Below are positions 9,280 through 12,536 of a stretch of 12,536 nucleotides of DNA, one piece after another (within the stretch, counting starts at the first letter, position 1; each line of letters begins with the position of its first letter). The stretch is taken from NCBI GenBank assembly GCA_001931875.2, contig MSJH02000084.1:1-12536 (forward strand), in the 5' to 3' direction. The notes beneath the pieces were generated by a model. That model saw only the letters and a list, made by a program, of their open reading frames with translations, did no database searches and was not told where the DNA came from. The translations under genes and the position numbers were made by a program. The stretch comes from Byssochlamys sp. IMV 00236 (Eukaryota > Ascomycota > Eurotiomycetes > Eurotiales > Thermoascaceae).

Positions 9280-10829
9280 ATGCAACCATTATTCGAAGCC
9301 TCAGGTTGGGCACTTCCAAAGAAGATCGCACCACAAGACGTGAAAAAAGCCAATAAAAAGAAAACCAATGAGGAACAATCAAAAGAAGTAAAAGCTACAA
9401 AAGAAGCTGATCAGCTTCAGGCTCAACTTTCAACTTTGACATCGTCAAAAAAGAAGGCAAAAAACAACAAAAAGAGAGTATTGGAAGAGGAAGGAAACAG
9501 AACTGAAAAGCCAAATCAGAAAAAGATCAAGCATGACAACAGTAAAAAAGTTGAACAAAAGAATGAAAAAAAGGAAAAGATAGAAAATAAACCAATAAAG
9601 AAAGAAAAGCTTCAACAAAAGAAGAAGTTACAAGAGGTACGCTCTTTTTTAGTAAGAAAGTAGAATGATTAACATCTTTATTTTTAATAGCTACTAGCTA
9701 AAACGAACAAAACAAAGCCTGAACAAACAAAACCTGCTCAGGATAACAAAAAGACATTGAAAACAACACCTCAGGAGAAGCAAAAGACATCACAGACACC
9801 AGTCAATAACAAAACAGACTTGGATGCAGGCCTTACTCCCTTACAGCGCAAAATGAAAGAAAAGTTATCAGGAGCCAGATTCCGTTGGTTGAATGAACAG
9901 CTGTACACTACTCCTGGTGACAAATCATTCAAGTTATTCCAAGAAAAACCCGAATTATTTGATGAGGTAAAGGATGCACACTGGATATTACTATGTATGG
10001 CGTATTAAAAGATCAATAGTATCATGAAGGTTTCCGTCATCAAGTCGAATCATGGCCAGTTAATCCTGTAGATGTGATTATCGATCAACTTAGGCGCCTT
10101 CCTAAGAGCACTGTCATTGCTGATCTCGGCTGTGGTGACGCGATGATTGCTCAGACTTTGAAGAAGCACAAGGTATTAAGCTTTGATTTAATAGCCAAGA
10201 ATGATCTTGTCACCGCATGTGATATATCCAAGGTAAGCTGTGATGAAACAGAGGCTATCGAATCTTCATTCTGAATGTATATTGAACTATAGTTACCGCT
10301 TGAAGCAAATTCAGTAGATGTTGCAGTGTTTTCATTATCTTTGATGGGTACAAACTATATTGACTTCTTGAAAGAGGCACATCGTGTTTTGAAAGTTGGG
10401 TAAGAAAAAAGCGAACCATCATCTTATGTGTGTGTGTATATATATTGACCCATTCTATCATTTTTCAATGTAGTGGTGAATTGAAGATAGCAGAGGTTGT
10501 GAGTAGATTTAGTGATGTTGATTCATTCATCACTCTTTTGGAGGAACTTGGCTTTGATTTTATGGATAAGGTAAGGATTAAGTTGATTGTTAATGAGAGA
10601 TCATATGAATGAATTATGTTATTAGGATGACAACAATAAAATGTTCATCATGTTATATTTTACAAAGCAACCAAACTATGAAGAAGAGGTAGAGGATGAA
10701 GTATTAGCTGGATTAAGCAAAACACAAAAGAGAGCACTCAAAAAAGGTGCAGGATTAACCACACCTAAAGTCAAACTCCAGAAAAAGGCACAAAAACTAT
10801 TAAAACCATGCTTGTACAAGAAGCGATAA
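9280..10829 (+). CDS. RRP8: RRP8, nucleolar rRNA (adenine-N1) methyltransferase
   Basis: Rrp8 uses S-adenosylmethionine to make m1A in large-subunit rRNA and supports early pre-rRNA cleavage in the nucleolus. Exons 9280-9636, 9691-9966, 10020-10232, 10293-10399, 10474-10570 and 10626-10829 give 417 aa (yeast 392, human 456). The start is supported by the family-type N-terminus ([10 protein letters not shown]). A Lys-rich, probably disordered region (about 20-160) would give nucleolar targeting and RNA contact. The family block begins at LTPLQRKM (167) and [10 protein letters not shown] (183). The SAM-binding loop is ADLGCGDA (Asp246, Gly248, Gly250). The catalytic-core segment is SLSLMGTN (296-303), then [15 protein letters not shown]. 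The C-terminus KPCLYKKR matches the family signature. Five introns of 53-74 nt. It follows GCN2 by 99 bp and converges on the next gene. Nothing is missing, so it should be active. Confidence 0.96.
10427..10445 (+). repeat. (TG)5(TA)n compound microsatellite in RRP8 intron 4
   Basis: Five TG units followed by about four TA units, inside the 74-nt intron 10400-10473. It explains why this is the longest of the short introns. Confidence 0.85.
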
Positions 10830-10833
10830 TAAA
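10828..10833 (+). terminator. Poly(A) signal overlapping the RRP8 stop codon
   Basis: AATAAA begins on the second base of the RRP8 TAA stop (10827-10829), giving TAATAAA. Only 27 bp separate this stop from that of the convergent gene, so cleavage probably falls inside the neighbour's coding sequence. Confidence 0.55.
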
Positions 10834-10856
10834 TCATTTTAATATTTTACAATAGA

Positions 10857-11764
10857 TCACATACGTCTTCTTTCTCCTTTTTGGGTCTTCTTCTTTTCCT
10901 TGTCTAAAGTCTTTTCTTTTTTCTGCTTTTCCAAGTTTTGTCTATTGCGTTCCCTCTCTTTCTCATGTGCTTGCTTCATCTGTTCTCGTCTTATTCGTTC
11001 CTTTTCCTTGATCATTTCAGCATTGCGGTTCTCAACAAGTAAAGGATCTTTTTTATTCATGAGCTATAAGTAAATAATGATCTCAGTTACTTACCTATAA
11101 TCGAGCTATTCTGATGATGACTTCCTTTGCCCTTACGACGCTCCTTTTGTTGATTGTCGCCATCTTCCTTTTTCTTTTCCTTGTCTTTTTCACCTTCCTC
11201 TTCAGATATATATCCATATTCCCTCATCAGCAGTTCACGAGCTTCCTTTTCTTCCTTTGTTAGTTGCTTTTGCAACGTACGCTGTGTTTCTCGTTCTTGT
11301 TTCTCTTGCTCGACTTTACGTCTTCTTTCCTCTTCTCGGACTATTAAACATGCTAAGATACAGGTCTTTTCTCCGTTCCATATGCTTTATTTACCCTTTG
11401 CTTCTTCCAAAAGCTTAGATCGCTTTTCTTCCTCTTCTTTTTCACGCTTCTTTATCAAGTTCTTCCATTCGTCTAATAATGTATCGATCAAGTTTTCTGT
11501 TGATTTTTCCTAATTTAAAGCATATTCAGATCACTGATTCAATAACACACTTTTCTTCTTACAGTGGCTTCTGCTAAGAATCCTGTAATAACTTCACGCT
11601 TTTCATCGTCTTCCATTGAATCATCCTGAATAATGCCAGCAATATATTCTGAGATGTCATCGTCTATTTCAATCAACATCAGTAAAAGTCTAGTTCTCTT
11701 TTGAAGAGGTACCTTTCAACTCGATCTTTGCGAGCTCTTCTGTTACTTGCTCTAATAGGCTCAT
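10857..11764 (-). CDS. CCDC43-family coiled-coil protein
   Basis: Minus-strand exons 11764-11713, 11663-11563, 11509-11395, 11340-11095 and 11047-10857 give 234 aa (human CCDC43 about 224). The N-terminal third is a helical domain with DDDISEYIAGIIQDD and EDDEKREVITGFLAEA, resembling the conserved CCDC43 pattern of a YI.GI motif, an acidic stretch and a second helix. From about residue 70 it is almost entirely charged and probably coiled coil, with EYGYISEEEGE near 133-143 and NRNAEMI, ending KEKKKTQKGERRRM. That end closely resembles the human C-terminus as I recall it. The molecular role of the family is poorly known and I assign none. Intron 4 (11094-11048, 47 nt) must use an AAG acceptor, because the nearby TATAG (ending 11064) would leave a 31-nt intron and reach a stop after three codons. 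A decayed Fanzor gene lies 96 bp upstream on the same strand. Confidence 0.8.
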
Positions 11765-11860
11765 TTGTAAAATAACTAGAAAACTAATGAATAACAACAA
11801 AAGTGACTGTTAAGGAATGCATTGCCGTTATGGACAGCGCATTGAATCTCAGGAGCACCG
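11765..11860 (-). promoter_or_regulatory. CCDC43 promoter/leader, between Fanzor remnant and CCDC43
   Basis: This 96-bp spacer runs from the last stop of the Fanzor remnant to the CCDC43 ATG (read on the minus strand). It holds an 8-bp palindrome AATGCATT (11816-11823) and a T-rich stretch just before the ATG. No TATA box was seen. Part may still be transposon-derived, because after the stop a neighbouring frame stays open for about 30 codons. Confidence 0.4.
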
Positions 11861-12536
11861 TTAGTCTTCTGAAGGTCTTTTGAAGGAGGGAGAACTTGCA
11901 TTGTCATGTTTTGATTTGTAAACAAAGATACTATATATATTTAATACACTGTTCACATCGCGATTCCAAACCGTACCACAAGATTCATACTTGGGGACAG
12001 AGTGTACTCTTCGCTTTGATCCAGAAGCAGTGAGATTATAATTGACTGGTTTTGCACTTGTTACAGATCTGACTCGTTAAGTACTCGCCAACATAAACAA
12101 ATTCGGTCCTCCCGGTGGATTGTTTGTATTTTGTTTTGATTTTGTCAGTAATACGTCTAGTAGGTGCAGCTCGTTTACCTTTCACACTTGAACAAAAAGA
12201 ACCATTTCCGAACGCAATGATTCGCTTCCGTTGAGAGGAGGAAGGGAGGTCAGTAGGAGATAAAGGTACATGTTTGCTTTTGTTTGGGTTTTGGTTTTTA
12301 GCGCCAACTGTGCTTAATGTGCCATACTTTTTGCTGTTATCAAAGAGTCTTTTAACAATTTCTTGAGTTCCTTTTTGCTTGTTGATATACGTCTTGAACT
12401 TTAATTTTTGAGGCCTATGCCATACACAGCGTTATTAAAGTACATACCATGTAAGAAAGCGACATATCATTTATCTTGACAGTAGTAGTTATGGATTCTT
12501 TGATAGTTTTGTAGACGTGTAGAGGCAGCTAGTAAA
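11861..12536 (-). pseudogene. Decayed Fanzor (eukaryotic TnpB-like, RuvC nuclease) gene, C-terminal half
   Basis: Fanzors are eukaryotic relatives of TnpB: RNA-guided RuvC-like nucleases carried by transposons. On the minus strand an open frame runs from 12431 to about 12043. It reads PQKLKFKTYINKQKG, then RIIAFGNGSF, KGKRAAPTRRITDKIK, VYVGEYLTSQICNKCK, the first half of a zinc ribbon (CxxC, 12065-12054). That frame stops at 12038-12036. A frame shifted near 12043 continues NYNLTASGSKRRVHSVPK, YESCGTVWNRDVNSVLNI and ends at TAA 11863-11861. NRDVN carries the last RuvC Asp (11959-11957). GEY (Glu 12086-12084) may be the alternative RuvC glutamate described for Fanzors. The second zinc pair is damaged: Tyr (11989-11987) replaces the expected Cys. 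Upstream, a third frame (12534 to a stop at 12417-12415, with VYKTIKESITTTVKINDM) may be the preceding part, needing another indel. The N-terminal half lies outside the window. Motif order supports Fanzor strongly; decay is clear. Confidence 0.82.

Noticed and set aside
10240..10274. GTGATGA and CTGA in RRP8 intron 3, resembling box C and box D of an intronic snoRNA
   Set aside because: Only about 24 nt separate the two boxes, too short for a box C/D snoRNA with guide regions, and no terminal stem is seen. CTGA is better explained as the intron branch point, about 18 nt from the acceptor.
11154..11513. 119-codon plus-strand ORF rich in Ser/Phe
   Set aside because: It is the complement of the Glu/Lys-rich CCDC43 exons and runs through their introns; its low-complexity composition follows from the antisense strand.
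12415..12447. Possible intron GTATGT...TAG in the Fanzor remnant
   Set aside because: At 33 nt it is shorter than any other intron here and removing it does not restore the frame.

Overview
The window looks like nuclear DNA of an early-diverging filamentous fungus, most likely Mucoromycota (Mucorales). It is AT-rich, and its conserved protein genes are cut by about 21 small introns of 47-74 nt. These have GTAAGT/GTATGT-like donors, CTAAC/CTGAC-like branch points and TAG/CAG acceptors. The right end carries a decayed Fanzor-type (eukaryotic TnpB-like) gene, a family I recall as common in Mucorales. No bacterial-style operons, rRNA, tRNA or CRISPR arrays were seen.

Layout. 1-69 may hold the last 22 codons of a gene entering from the left (weak). 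70-640 is non-coding: a T15 tract, a 6-bp inverted repeat, a (TC)n microsatellite, and either the promoter or a long first intron of the next gene. 641-3206 (+) is a cullin that reads most like animal CUL2 (6 exons, 765 aa). 3207-3491 is the CUL2-GCN2 intergenic region with a TATA box, a two-codon uORF and a (CA)n tract. 3492-9180 (+) is a complete GCN2 eIF2-alpha kinase (8 exons, 1772 aa): RWD, pseudokinase, kinase with a large acidic insert, HisRS-like domain and C-terminal domain. 9280-10829 (+) is RRP8, the nucleolar rRNA m1A methyltransferase (6 exons, 417 aa). 10857-11764 (-) is a CCDC43-family coiled-coil protein (5 exons, 234 aa), convergent with RRP8 and only 27 bp away. 11861 to the right edge (-) is the broken C-terminal half of a Fanzor RNA-guided-nuclease-like protein, ending 96 bp upstream of the CCDC43 start.

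How the genes relate. Each has its own leader and poly(A) signal, so this is not an operon. CUL2 would scaffold a ubiquitin ligase. GCN2 senses uncharged tRNA and phosphorylates eIF2-alpha. RRP8 modifies large-subunit rRNA. The GCN2-RRP8 adjacency puts two translation-related genes together, but this may be chance. Spacing is compact: the GCN2 and RRP8 stop codons overlap AATAAA signals.

Exon boundaries were derived by hand from splice signals, reading-frame continuity and remembered family conservation. CDS lengths sum to whole codons in all four complete genes. The least certain points are the CUL2 start, the last CCDC43 intron and the upstream limit of the Fanzor remnant. The best candidate for an unusual system is the Fanzor remnant.
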